64,000 nucleotides of DNA from Streptomyces europaeiscabiei. GTDB lineage: Bacteria; Actinomycetota; Actinomycetes; Streptomycetales; Streptomycetaceae. The stretch is from the NCBI RefSeq assembly GCF_036346855.1, contig NZ_CP107841.1, positions 4,282,001-4,346,000 of the forward strand, given 5' to 3'. Every line of letters starts with the position of its first letter. Position 1 is the stretch's first letter. The position numbers were made by a program, and so were the translations under genes. Positions 26,496 through 35,177 of the stretch are shown here, piece by piece. Under the pieces are notes generated by a model. The model saw only the letters and a list, made by a program, of their open reading frames with translations. It did no database searches and was not told the DNA's origin.

Positions 26496-27506
26496 TCACT
26501 CCCCCACCGAAGACACGGCGGCACCCGCGGCGACCGGCACGGCACGTGCGAAGCCACCGTCCACCATCAGATTGGCCACCGTCTCCAGTTCCGGCGGATT
26601 GCCGGCCAGCCGGGACAGGAACGCGTCGAAGTCCGCACCGGCGGGGAGCAGCAACCGCTCCACCCGCTCGGCCGGCGGCCACGACGGGTCGACGTCGCGG
26701 GCGTCGTCGTACGCGCAGAACCAGACCGACCCGATCCGGTCGCCCTTCACCTTCACCGCGAGGATCCCGCCCTGCGCGAACGCGACCGCCAGGTAGTCCT
26801 TGGTGAGATGGTCCCGCAGACACTTGTTGACGTACACCAGGTCGTTGACCGCGGCCTCGTCCCGCACCGTGAAGAACGGCTGGTCGAGCAGCAGCCCCAG
26901 CTCCGCGTCCAGCGCCGCCCCGACGGGGGCACAGCCGCCCGCCGCCTTCAGGAACGACCGGTACGCGCCCGGCAGCCGGTAGCCGAGGTCCTCCTCGACC
27001 CCCTGCACCTGCGTCTCGGTCACCGCCACCGCCGACGACTTCGGCAGCCCGAAGTGCGCCGGCCGGGTCTCCTGCAACGGCCGCGTGCCCCGCTTGTGCT
27101 GGTCCACGCGCGCCGTCGCGATGCCCCCGTGATGCCGCAGCAGCGCCTTCACCTCGACCGGCACCAGCTCCAGCCGTCGGCCGCCCGGCGCGTGATGCCA
27201 CGTCCAACCGTGCGGCGTCGCCACCTGCGGGATCGTGTCCCACAGCTCGTGCCCCGTCGCGGCCAGCGCCGCGTTCGCGGACACGTAGTCCGTCAACCGC
27301 AGCTCGTCCACGCCGAACCCCTCCGGAGGATCGGCGATCTCCGCCGCGGCGCGCGCATAGGGCGAGAAGTCCGGATAGCCGTGCGCGTCAACACGGACAC
27401 CCCTCGGATGACGTGTGGCCCGGACCGGGTCCGGAAACTGCACGACCTGCCCGGCGTAGGCCGCGTTCGGCGGCGCAGCTTGCTGCCCGAGCCGACCTGT
27501 CGTCAT
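26496..27506 (-). CDS. WHH-nuclease-like domain fused to SMI1/KNR4 (SUKH-1) domain
   Basis: 336 residues from ATG 27506 (AGGGGG upstream), 7 bp before the 23615-26488 gene, so the two are one transcript. Residues 35-130 (RVDAHGYPDFSPYA, DYVSANAALAATG, GWTWHHAPGGRRLELVPVEVKALLRHHGG) match the WHH class of HNH/EndoVII toxin nucleases, with W103-H104-H105, LVP 114-116 and HxGG-like 125-128. The His usually following LVP-x-x-[IL] is Lys120 here, so activity is uncertain. Residues 162-330 are SMI1/KNR4 (VEEDLGYRLPGAYRSFLKAAGGC ... GSVWFCAYDDARDVDPSW). SUKH domains neutralise nucleic-acid toxins, so this single chain looks like a toxin-derived domain with a built-in immunity domain. Confidence 0.75.
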   Translation of the reverse strand: MTTGRLGQQAAPPNAAYAGQVVQFPDPVRATRHPRGVRVDAHGYPDFSPYARAAAEIADPPEGFGVDELRLTDYVSANAALAATGHELWDTIPQVATPHGWTWHHAPGGRRLELVPVEVKALLRHHGGIATARVDQHKRGTRPLQETRPAHFGLPKSSAVAVTETQVQGVEEDLGYRLPGAYRSFLKAAGGCAPVGAALDAELGLLLDQPFFTVRDEAAVNDLVYVNKCLRDHLTKDYLAVAFAQGGILAVKVKGDRIGSVWFCAYDDARDVDPSWPPAERVERLLLPAGADFDAFLSRLAGNPPELETVANLMVDGGFARAVPVAAGAAVSSVGE

Positions 27507-27830
27507 GGCGGTAGCCCCCTGCGGCGTTCTGAGTGACCTGTTCTGGCTGCGTTGTCGCTCTGTCCTACCGCTCTCCGACAGCAGAGAAGGCCCCGTTACG
27601 GCCTGTTCTGTCCGCCCTCGATCGCAAGACCGAACGGATCGCGGTCGTCGACAGCCTATGCGGTACGGCGACACCGGTCACCGGGCCTCCGCTTCCGTGA
27701 CCAGCCGTCACGCCACCCTCACGGAACGCCGAAGCCCGGGCGTGTCGTACGGTCCCAGCTTCCGCACGGGCCACGCCGTTTGGCAGTCTGTGTCCGCGGG
27801 CGGGGGATGCAACAGGAGGGGACCACGATC
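27507..27830. other. Divergent promoter region of the toxin/immunity island
   Basis: 324 bp without a credible gene between the starts at 27506 (minus) and 27831 (plus). AACAGGAGGGGACC is a strong ribosome site for the plus-strand gene, and TAGCCCCCTGCGG read backwards serves the minus-strand gene. No clear palindrome or promoter was recognised. Confidence 0.5.
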
Positions 27831-28331
27831 ATGAGTGCGACGCAGGCGGGACCTTCGGGCGACCCTCGCATCGGCTGGAGCACCGCGGAACAGCCGCATG
27901 CTCCCGCCCTCCTCCACCGCCGCGACGGCATCCTGCCGACCGTGGCCGCCGCTCTCTCCGTGCGCGGCGAGACCCTCACCGGCACCGCCGCCCGCGGCGA
28001 CCACGCACCGCCTCTGCACCCTCTGGTCCAGGAGTTCCTCGACTCCCTCGCCACCGCGCAGCGCGACCGCTTCACCGGCCGCTGCGCCGAGGCCATCCTC
28101 ATCTCCCGGCACATCACCGGCGCCGACGCGGCCCGCAGCAGGCGCGCCGCCCGCAGACCCATGTCCAACGGCGAGGCCCGCAAGGTCCTCAAGCAGGCCA
28201 AGCTCACCACCCGCCACATCCGCGAGGACGGCGACCCCCTCCACGGCGCCTTCGCCACCCCCTGCCGCTCCTGCGCGGCGCTCAGCGCCCACTTCGGCGT
28301 CCGCGTCGTGGACCCGGCACAGGAGAACTGA
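27831..28331 (+). CDS. YwqJ-type nucleic-acid deaminase-like protein
   Basis: 166 residues from ATG 27831 with AGGAGGGG upstream. GRCAEAILIS (Cys85-Ala-Glu87) and TPCRSCAAL (Cys145, Cys148) are the zinc-binding and catalytic motifs of the deaminase fold (C/H-A-E ... P-C-x-x-C). The overall layout matches the YwqJ family of polymorphic-toxin deaminases. There is no signal peptide, WXG or PT-type leader, so this is either a stand-alone enzyme or a toxin domain adapted for internal use. The next gene on the strand is a SUKH-3 protein, the usual immunity partner of such toxins. Confidence 0.82.
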   Translation: MSATQAGPSGDPRIGWSTAEQPHAPALLHRRDGILPTVAAALSVRGETLTGTAARGDHAPPLHPLVQEFLDSLATAQRDRFTGRCAEAILISRHITGADAARSRRAARRPMSNGEARKVLKQAKLTTRHIREDGDPLHGAFATPCRSCAALSAHFGVRVVDPAQEN

Positions 28332-28342
28332 GCCGGGGCCCG

Positions 28343-28416
28343 GGAAGCCGTCTCCGCTCAGGAACCCGTCTCCGCTCAGGAACCCGTCTTTCGGCTCAGG
28401 AACCCGTCTCCCGGAG
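28343..28416. repeat. Four 18-20-bp tandem repeats between deaminase and SUKH-3 genes
   Basis: Units GGAAGCCGTCTCCGCTCA (28343), GGAACCCGTCTCCGCTCA (28361), a 20-bp variant (28379) and GGAACCCGTCTCCCGGAG (28399). The array starts 12 bp after the deaminase stop. It could be a transcript-processing or binding site, or simple slippage. Confidence 0.75.
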
Positions 28417-28524
28417 ATCGCGTCAGAAAACAGGAAACCTCTCCGGGAACCCGGGACCGGCTGATAGGCCAATGTCCCGGCCACAGTTCAATCCGCCGAC
28501 GAACCCCCGACGAACAAAGGGCAG

Positions 28525-29019
28525 ATGCACACCGACCGCACCTCCACCACCCGCTTCTCCGTCCCCGTCGACGCCGCCCTGCGCGCCGCCGGGTGGCAGC
28601 CGGGCCGCTGGGACATGAAGCAGGCCGAGATCTGGGCCGACGCCCTGCGCGAGCACGTCTCCCCCGCCGGCCACCGCCACGCGGTCTTCCCGGCCGCGGT
28701 CGAGGCCTGGGCCGAATTCGGCGGCCTCCACCTCACCGCCCAGGGCCCCGGCCGCCGGCTCGCCCCCGCCGACCTCCACCTCGACCCGTTGCACGGCCTC
28801 CACATGGCCCGCACCCTCGGCGACCTCGGCCGCGCCCTCGACACCGAGGTCTGCCCCCTCGGCCACGAGACCGCCACCCGCTCCCTCATCGCCATCGACA
28901 CCGAGGGCCGCGCCTACGCCCTCGACCACACCGGCGACTGGTACCTCGGCCCCACCATCGACACAGCGCTCACGACTCTGCTCGCGGGCACCGACCCGAC
29001 CCGCCTGACGGCGGGCTGA
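28525..29019 (+). CDS. SUKH-3 domain immunity protein
   Basis: 164 residues. RFSVPVDAALRAAGWQPGRWD, FPAAVEAWAEFGGL, DTEVCPLGHETATRSLIAIDTEGRAYALDH and TGDWYLGPTIDTALTTLLAG are the conserved blocks of SUKH-3. The CPLG motif and the 'DWYLG' strand are diagnostic in this family. It probably binds and silences the deaminase encoded just upstream. The gap of 193 bp contains the 28343-28416 tandem repeats. It converges on the histidine kinase gene. Confidence 0.87.
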   Translation: MHTDRTSTTRFSVPVDAALRAAGWQPGRWDMKQAEIWADALREHVSPAGHRHAVFPAAVEAWAEFGGLHLTAQGPGRRLAPADLHLDPLHGLHMARTLGDLGRALDTEVCPLGHETATRSLIAIDTEGRAYALDHTGDWYLGPTIDTALTTLLAGTDPTRLTAG

Positions 29020-29272
29020 GCCCTTCACCACACCCTGCTGCGGACACTGTGCCGTTGGGCACACTCAAGGCCGCACACGGCTGCGGACAGTCGTGCCGCC
29101 GGGACGATGGGGGTGCTTCCCTCCCGAGCGAAGCATCCCGGGTGAAGCACCCGAGTGAAGAAGGTGGGCGCGGCGGCACCGCGCGAACGCCGGTGAGTGG
29201 GACCGGTGAGCGGGACCCACCCCCGCCCGGCCGAGCCGCCGGGCGCCCGACCGGCGACGTCCCGCCACACGG

Positions 29273-30616
29273 CTACGCCGCCGGAATCACCGCGGACACC
29301 CGGAAGCCCCCGGCGTCCGTGGGCCCGGACACGAAAACGCCCCCCAGCTCGGCCACCCGCTCCTTCATGCCGAGCAACCCGTTCCCCCCGCTCGGCAACC
29401 GCGCGGCCCCCGCCGCCCCCGGCTCCGGCGGCGCCCCGTTCTCCACCTGCATCGCGATCTCCGCCGCCCGATGCGCCAGCCGCACATGCGTCTTCGCCCC
29501 CGCCGCATGCTTGTGCACGTTCGTCAGCGCCTCCTGCACCACCCGGTACGCCGTCTGCTCCACCTCGGCCGCGTACACCCGCACCTCCCCCTCCACCGAC
29601 AGCTCGACGACCATCCCCGCGGCCGCCGACTGCCCCACCAGCACCTCCAGCTCGGCCAGGCAGGGCCCCTCACCGACCTCGTCCTCGGCCCGCGAAGCGG
29701 CGGCCGCGGCGGCCGCCCCCACCGCCGCCAGAGGCACGGGCACCGGTGCCGGCTCCACCCGCGTCATCGACGAGAACCCCTCCCCCGAACGCAGCACCCC
29801 GAGCATCTCCCGCAACTCGGTCAGCGCCTGGCGCCCCATGTCCCCCACGAGCGCCGCGTTCCTGACGGCCTTCTCCGGATCCTTCCGCGCCACGGCCTGG
29901 AGGGCGGCCGCGTGCACGACCATCAACGACACCCGGTGCGCGACCACGTCGTGCATCTCGCGGGCGATCCGGGTCCGCTCCTCCCCCCGGGCCCACTCCG
30001 CCCGCTCCTCCGCCCGCTCGGCGAGCAGCTGCAACTCCCGCTCCAGTGAATCCGCCCGCTCCCGCAGACTCTCCATCAGCCGTCGCCGCGCCCCGACGTA
30101 CATCCCCAGCAGCACGGGCGGCGCGGTCAGCCCGATCGCCATCGTCACCGCGAGGAACGGCGCGAACGCGTCCCCGCCCCCGACCGCCCCGTCCCCCTGG
30201 AGGTCGCTCTGCGTCGCCTGGACGAACCACACGATGAACACACCGGCGAACGCCATCCCCGACAACGCCCCGATGATCCGCCGCGGGGCCTCCGACGCCG
30301 CCAGCGTGTACAGCCCGACGAGCCCCATCAGATACCCCATCTGAGCGGGCGCGACAGCGATGAAGACCAGCACGACGGCAACGGGCCACATCCGCCGCAC
30401 CAGCAGGACGGAACCCGCGAGCGCCCCGAACGCGACCCCCACGGCCTCCGGCAACGCGGCGTTCCGCGCGAACTCGACACCCTCCACCGCGCACTCGACC
30501 GCCGACACCAACGCCAGCCCACCGTCGAGCAACGCCCCCCGCCACCGCTCCCACCACCACGGCCCGGCCCTCTCCCCCGTCCCGGCCCCGGTGCGGTCTT
30601 CCCCCGTCGTGGTCAT
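29273..30616 (-). CDS. NarL-type sensor histidine kinase (HisKA_3), orphan
   Basis: 447 residues. About five TM segments span 30-175 (ALLDGGLALVSAVECAV, PVAVVLVFIAVAPAQMGYLMGLVGLYTLAA, GMAFAGVFIVWFV, LAVTMAIGLTAPPVLLGMYV). A coiled linker leads to HisKA_3 with phospho-acceptor His222 in RIAREMHDVVAHRVS. The HATPase_c has N-box QEALTNVHKHA and G-box GNGLLGMKERVAELGG. It is a complete kinase, but no response-regulator gene is adjacent on either side. The nearest LuxR-type regulator is 18 kb away at 48479. Signal unknown. Confidence 0.9.
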   Translation of the reverse strand: MTTTGEDRTGAGTGERAGPWWWERWRGALLDGGLALVSAVECAVEGVEFARNAALPEAVGVAFGALAGSVLLVRRMWPVAVVLVFIAVAPAQMGYLMGLVGLYTLAASEAPRRIIGALSGMAFAGVFIVWFVQATQSDLQGDGAVGGGDAFAPFLAVTMAIGLTAPPVLLGMYVGARRRLMESLRERADSLERELQLLAERAEERAEWARGEERTRIAREMHDVVAHRVSLMVVHAAALQAVARKDPEKAVRNAALVGDMGRQALTELREMLGVLRSGEGFSSMTRVEPAPVPVPLAAVGAAAAAAASRAEDEVGEGPCLAELEVLVGQSAAAGMVVELSVEGEVRVYAAEVEQTAYRVVQEALTNVHKHAAGAKTHVRLAHRAAEIAMQVENGAPPEPGAAGAARLPSGGNGLLGMKERVAELGGVFVSGPTDAGGFRVSAVIPAA

Positions 30617-30867
30617 GACCCAAGCCTACGTTCGAGCGCCCCCGCTTTTCCGGCGAGTTTCCCGCACCGGCCCACACCGCCCCGCCCCGCCGAACGGAAG
30701 CGAAACCCCCCTCTGTCCCCGAACTGTCGGGAGGCGGAGCGCGGCTGCCACGTCATCTGCGAAGTCGGGTACGCCGACTTGTACCGTCGCATGGAAGGCG
30801 TCCGGTGCGGCATAGTAGGAGGCGCCATTCGACAGCCTGGCCAATTGTCCGGTTGAATCGAATTCAG

Positions 30868-30938
30868 TCCCCCGTGGTGTAATTGGCAGCACCGTGGCTT
30901 TTGGTGCCATTTGTCCGGGTTCGAGTCCTGGCGGGGGA
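30868..30938 (+). tRNA. tRNA-Gln(UUG)
   Basis: A 71-nt cloverleaf. Acceptor stem TCCCCCG pairs with CGGGGGA (30932-30938); the D-arm contains GTGTAATTGGCAGCAC. The anticodon stem GTGGC/GCCAT has loop TTTTGGT, giving anticodon TTG, and the T-arm has GGGTTCGAGTCC. CCA is not encoded (GCCC follows). It lies 125 bp before glmU on the same strand. Confidence 0.95.
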
Positions 30939-31062
30939 GCCCAACAAGGACGAGTCCTCACCCAGGTGAACGGGTCAGGACCGGACTCGCATTTCCCCCT
31001 TACAGCGCCCCGGTATCCTGCGGATGTCCACACCCACCCATCCACAGCCGAAGGGCATCCCC

Positions 31063-32511
31063 GTGAGCGCAACCCGCCCGGCAGCCGTCGTCGTACTCGC
31101 AGCGGGTGAGGGCACCCGTATGAAGTCGGCCACACCGAAGGTTCTGCACAGCATCTGTGGCCGCTCCCTGGTGGGCCACGTCCTCGCCGCCGCAGGCGAG
31201 TTGGAACCGGAGAACCTGGTCGTCGTCGTCGGGCACGCCCGCGAGAAGGTCACCGCGCATCTCGCCGAGGTCGACCCCGGCGTACGTACGGCGGTCCAGG
31301 CGGAGCAGAACGGCACCGGGCACGCTGTACGGATGGGGCTCGAAGAGCTGGGCGGGGTCGTCGACGGGACGGTCGTGGTCGTCTGCGGCGACACCCCCCT
31401 GCTCACCGGCGCGACCCTGCGGGCCCTCGCCGCCACCCACTCCACCGACGGCAACGCCGTCACCGTGCTGACCGCCGAGGTCCCGGACGCCACCGGCTAC
31501 GGCCGTATCGTCCGCGACGGCGCCTCCGGTGCCGTGACCGCCATCGTGGAGCACAAGGACGCCACCGAGTCGCAGCGCGCGATCCGTGAGATCAACTCCG
31601 GGGTCTTCGCGTTCGACGGCCAGCTCCTCGCGGACGCGCTCGGCAAGGTCAGGACCGACAACAGCCAGGGCGAGGAGTACCTCACCGACGTCCTCGGGAT
31701 CCTGCGCGAGGCCGGGCACCGGGTCGGGGCCTGTGTCGCCGGCGACCACCGTGAGATCGCCGGGATCAACAACCGCGTACAGCTCTCCGAGGCCCGGCGC
31801 ATCCTCAACGACCGGCTCCTCACCGACGCCATGCTCGCCGGCGTGACCGTCATCGACCCCGCCACCACCTGGATCGACGTCACCGTCACGTTCGAGCAGG
31901 ACGCGCTCGTCCACCCGGGCACCCAGCTGCTCGGCGCCACCCACCTCGCCGAGGGCGCGGAGGTCGGGCCGAACACACGGCTGAAGGACACCAGGGTCGG
32001 GGCCGGCGCGCGCGTCGACAACACCGTGGCGGACGGCGCCGAGGTCGGGCCGCAGGCGAGCGTGGGGCCGTACGCGTACCTCCGTCCCGGTACCCGTCTC
32101 GGTCTCAAGTCCAAGATCGGCACGTTCGTCGAGACGAAGAACTCGAACATCGGCGAGGGGACGAAGGTCCCGCACCTGTCCTACGTCGGTGACGCCACCA
32201 TCGGCGACTACTCGAACATCGGCGCGGCGAGCGTCTTCGTGAACTACGACGGGGAGAGCAAGCACCACACCACCGTCGGCTCGCACTGCAAGACGGGTTC
32301 GGACAACATGTTTGTGGCGCCTGTCACGGTCGGGGACGGCGCGTACACCGCCGCCGGGTCCGTGATCACCAAGGATGTGCCGCCCGGCTCGCTGGCCGTG
32401 GCCCGTGGCCAGCAGCGGAATATCGAGGGTTGGGTGGCTCGCAAACGTCCGGGGAGCGCGGCGGCCAAGGCGGCCGAGACGGCTTCCCGGAAGGGCGAAA
32501 GCGAAGGCTGA
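31063..32511 (+). CDS. glmU: Bifunctional N-acetylglucosamine-1-phosphate uridyltransferase / glucosamine-1-phosphate acetyltransferase
   Basis: 482 residues from GTG 31063 (GAAGGG upstream), the usual Streptomyces length; an upstream ATG at 31024 lacks a ribosome site. The N-terminal pyrophosphorylase carries [20 protein letters not shown] and the VVCGDTPLL and GYGRIVRD motifs. The C-terminal half (about 255-450) is a left-handed beta-helix of hexapeptides ([37 protein letters not shown]) with acetyltransferase residues. It makes UDP-GlcNAc for peptidoglycan in the cytoplasm and is followed 110 bp later by prs. Confidence 0.97.
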   Translation: MSATRPAAVVVLAAGEGTRMKSATPKVLHSICGRSLVGHVLAAAGELEPENLVVVVGHAREKVTAHLAEVDPGVRTAVQAEQNGTGHAVRMGLEELGGVVDGTVVVVCGDTPLLTGATLRALAATHSTDGNAVTVLTAEVPDATGYGRIVRDGASGAVTAIVEHKDATESQRAIREINSGVFAFDGQLLADALGKVRTDNSQGEEYLTDVLGILREAGHRVGACVAGDHREIAGINNRVQLSEARRILNDRLLTDAMLAGVTVIDPATTWIDVTVTFEQDALVHPGTQLLGATHLAEGAEVGPNTRLKDTRVGAGARVDNTVADGAEVGPQASVGPYAYLRPGTRLGLKSKIGTFVETKNSNIGEGTKVPHLSYVGDATIGDYSNIGAASVFVNYDGESKHHTTVGSHCKTGSDNMFVAPVTVGDGAYTAAGSVITKDVPPGSLAVARGQQRNIEGWVARKRPGSAAAKAAETASRKGESEG

Positions 32512-32621
32512 CCGGAAACAGGTGCGCCAAGGACGTCGTACCGTGATAAGTGCACACCCGCACCCCAGCTGAGCCAGCGGCTTCCGCGTGCCCGGCTGAG
32601 AACCTCTGAGGAGACAGTGCT

Positions 32622-33596
32622 GTGACCGGGATCAAGACGACCGGCGAGAAGAAGATGATGTTCTTCTCCGGCCGCGCCCACCCCGAGCTTGCCGAGGAGA
32701 TCGCCCAGCAGTTGGGTATCGGGGTCGTCCCGACGAAGGCCTTCGACTTCGCGAACGGCGAGATCTACGTCCGCTACGAGGAGTCGGCGCGAGGTGCGGA
32801 CTGCTTCCTGATCCAGAGCCACACGGCTCCGATCAACAAGTGGGTCATGGAGCAGTTGATCATGATCGACGCGTTGAAGCGTGCGTCGGCCCGCTCGATC
32901 ACCGTCATCGTGCCGTTCTACGGTTACGCGCGCCAGGACAAGAAGCACCGTGGGCGTGAACCGATCTCGGCGCGCCTGGTCGCGGATCTGATGAAGACGG
33001 CGGGTGCGGACCGAATTCTGGCCGTGGACCTGCACACGGACCAGATTCAGGGCTTCTTCGACGGTCCGGTCGACCACCTGTTCGCGCTGCCGCTGCTCGC
33101 GGACTACGTGGGCGCGAAGGTGGACCGGAACAAGCTCACGGTGGTCTCGCCGGACGCGGGCCGGGTACGGGTGGCGGACCGTTGGTGCGACCGTCTCGGC
33201 GCGCCGCTGGCGATCGTGCACAAGCGGCGTGACAAGGACGTGGCGAACCAGGTGACCGTCCACGAGGTCGTGGGTGAGGTCAAGGGCCGGGTCTGTGTCC
33301 TGGTGGACGACATGATCGACACCGGTGGGACCATCTGCGCCGCGGCCGACGCGCTGTTCGCGCACGGTGCGGAGGACGTCATCGTGACCGCGACGCACGG
33401 GGTGCTGTCGGGTCCGGCGGCGGACCGGCTGAAGAACTCGAAGGTGAGCGAGTTCGTGTTCACGGACTCGCTGCCGACGCCGGGCGAGCTGGAGCTGGAC
33501 AAGATCACAGTGCTGTCGATCGCGCCGACGATCGCGAGCGCGGTGCGTGAGGTGTTCGAGGACGGTTCGGTGACGAGCCTGTTCGACGAGCACTGA
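32622..33596 (+). CDS. prs: Ribose-phosphate pyrophosphokinase
   Basis: 324 residues from GTG 32622 with GAGGAGACAG upstream. MMFFSGRAHPELAEEIAQQLG at the N-terminus, GYARQDKKHRGREPISARL (ATP loop), LHTDQIQGFF, PDAGRVRVADRW and the PRPP-binding loop VLVDDMIDTGGTICAAA are all present. The enzyme makes PRPP from ribose-5-phosphate and ATP for nucleotide, His and Trp synthesis. Downstream of glmU, it is the conserved actinobacterial order glmU-prs-rplY-pth. Confidence 0.97.
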   Translation: MTGIKTTGEKKMMFFSGRAHPELAEEIAQQLGIGVVPTKAFDFANGEIYVRYEESARGADCFLIQSHTAPINKWVMEQLIMIDALKRASARSITVIVPFYGYARQDKKHRGREPISARLVADLMKTAGADRILAVDLHTDQIQGFFDGPVDHLFALPLLADYVGAKVDRNKLTVVSPDAGRVRVADRWCDRLGAPLAIVHKRRDKDVANQVTVHEVVGEVKGRVCVLVDDMIDTGGTICAAADALFAHGAEDVIVTATHGVLSGPAADRLKNSKVSEFVFTDSLPTPGELELDKITVLSIAPTIASAVREVFEDGSVTSLFDEH

Positions 33597-33635
33597 CGGT
33601 CCTCGTCCGGATCGACTCCTTCGAACGACTCCTCC

Positions 33636-33660
33636 GATCGATTTCTCTAGATCGATTTCT
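33636..33660. repeat. Direct repeat GATCGATTTCT upstream of rplY
   Basis: Two perfect 11-bp copies (33636-33646, 33650-33660) spaced 14 bp apart, in an AT-richer patch between prs and rplY. TTGTAC (33659-33664) and TAAGCT (33680-33685) nearby are weak promoter-like boxes with a short spacer. The 225-bp gap suggests rplY has its own promoter, which fits its general-stress role. Confidence 0.4.
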
Positions 33661-33821
33661 TGTACGGCCTCCCCGCTGCGTAAGCTGTCACAGTTGCTCG
33701 GCGAGGGAGGCCGTACACGTGTTTACGCGTGTGTACGGCGGTCCGTTATCGACGCGCTCTTCGTAGCAGGCCGATGGTTTGGCCGGGTGACCACCTTTCC
33801 CCAGTTCTACGAGGAGTGAAC

Positions 33822-34412
33822 ATGGCCGAGGTCAAGCTCGCAGCCGAGACCCGCACCGAGTTCGGCAAGGGCGCCGCCCGCCGTATCCGCCGTGACAGCA
33901 AGGTTCCCGCCGTGGTCTACGGCCACGGTGCCGACCCCGTGCACATCACGCTGCCGGGCCACGCGCTCCAGCTCGCGCTGCGCACCCCGAACGTCCTGCT
34001 CAGCCTGGACATCGAGGGCAAGACCCACCTCGCGATCCCGAAGGCCGTGCAGCGCGACGCGATCAAGGGCTTCCTGGACCACGTCGACCTCCTCCTCGTG
34101 AAGCGCGGCGAGAAGGTCAACGTCGAGGTCTACGTCCACACCGAGGGCGACCTGGCGCCGGGTGCCTACCTGCTCGAGCACGTGCTGAGCACGCTGAACG
34201 TCGAGGCCGAGGCCACGCACATCCCCGAGTCGGTCACCGTCTCCATCGAGGGCCTGGAGGCCGGCGCCGCCATCCTCGCCAAGGACATCCCGCTGCCGAA
34301 GGGCACCACGCTGGCGACCGACGAGGACGCGGTCGTCCTCCAGGTCCTGGCCGCCCAGGCGGAGGAGCCGTCGGAGGACGCCGCCGCGGGCGACGCCGCC
34401 GCCGAGGCCTGA
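33822..34412 (+). CDS. rplY: 50S ribosomal protein L25 / general stress protein Ctc
   Basis: 196 residues from ATG 33822 (GAGGAG upstream). [33 protein letters not shown] is the L25 5S-rRNA-binding start. The TL5/Ctc C-terminal domain follows ([39 protein letters not shown]), with an acidic alanine-rich tail. It binds 5S rRNA in the large subunit; the two-domain Ctc form is the one found in actinobacteria. The upstream frame from 33729 is untranslated leader. Confidence 0.96.
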   Translation: MAEVKLAAETRTEFGKGAARRIRRDSKVPAVVYGHGADPVHITLPGHALQLALRTPNVLLSLDIEGKTHLAIPKAVQRDAIKGFLDHVDLLLVKRGEKVNVEVYVHTEGDLAPGAYLLEHVLSTLNVEAEATHIPESVTVSIEGLEAGAAILAKDIPLPKGTTLATDEDAVVLQVLAAQAEEPSEDAAAGDAAAEA

Positions 34413-34437
34413 TCCTCAGCTCTGTCATCGGTTCGTC

Positions 34438-34467
34438 AGCCGCTGCTCCCTCCAGGGGGCGGCGGCT
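34438..34467. terminator. Hairpin between rplY and pth
   Basis: AGCCGCTGCTCCC pairs imperfectly with GGGGCGGCGGCT around a short loop. It ends 18 bp before the pth start and may be a weak terminator or a structure limiting read-through into pth. Confidence 0.4.
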
Positions 34468-34485
34468 GGCGCGTATCAAGGAGAC

Positions 34486-35088
34486 ATGGACGTGACGACC
34501 GATCCGAGTGCGCCCTGGCTCATCGCCGGCCTCGGCAATCCCGGGCCCGAGTACGCGGCGAACCGGCACAACGTGGGGTTCATGGTGGCCGATCTGCTGG
34601 CCGAGCGGATCGGGGGGAGGTTCAAGCGGGCCGGGAAGGCGCAGGCGCAGGTCGTGGAGGGGCGGATCGGCCCCCCGGGGCCGGCGAACCGTCGGGTGAT
34701 CCTCGCCAAGCCGATGTCGTTCATGAACGTCTCGGGCGGGCCGGTGACCGCCCTGCGGGACTTCTACAAGGTGCCGGTGGCGAACATCGTCGCGATCCAC
34801 GACGAGCTGGACATCGACTACGGCACGCTGCGGCTGAAGTTCGGCGGCGGTGACAACGGTCACAACGGGCTGAAGTCGATGACGAAGGCGATGGGCCCGG
34901 ACTACCACCGCGTGCGGTTCGGAATCGGTCGCCCCCCGGGCCGGATGCAGGTCGCCGACTTCGTGCTGAAGGACTTCTCCTCCACGGAGCGCAAGGAGTT
35001 GGACTACTTCGTGGACCGGGCGGCGGACGCGGTGGAGTGCCTGGTGATCGACGGGCTGGAGCGTGCGCAGGGGACGTACAACTCCTGA
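34486..35088 (+). CDS. pth: Peptidyl-tRNA hydrolase
   Basis: 200 residues. [28 protein letters not shown] contains the N-terminal signature with catalytic His (RHNVG, His25). [15 protein letters not shown] and [28 protein letters not shown] (catalytic Asp and conserved Asn) complete the active site. The enzyme frees tRNA from dropped-off peptidyl-tRNA in the cytoplasm. Downstream neighbour of rplY, as is usual. ATG 34486 has AAGGAG eight bases upstream. Confidence 0.97.
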   Translation: MDVTTDPSAPWLIAGLGNPGPEYAANRHNVGFMVADLLAERIGGRFKRAGKAQAQVVEGRIGPPGPANRRVILAKPMSFMNVSGGPVTALRDFYKVPVANIVAIHDELDIDYGTLRLKFGGGDNGHNGLKSMTKAMGPDYHRVRFGIGRPPGRMQVADFVLKDFSSTERKELDYFVDRAADAVECLVIDGLERAQGTYNS

Positions 35089-35177
35089 ACCGATCCGGAC
35101 AAGTCCCGATTCACGCGATCCCCGCGCCTGCCTGCGAGGGTTGACCGACCGCCGTGCCATGGCCAATGATCCCCGCC

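Noticed and set aside
30868..30938. tRNA-Gln as an integration site for a genomic island
   Set aside because: No integrase beside it and no second copy of the tRNA 3' end was seen nearby; the flanking genes are core housekeeping genes.
33729..33821. Upstream extension of rplY
   Set aside because: [17 protein letters not shown] at 33822 is the conserved L25 N-terminus and has a good ribosome site.
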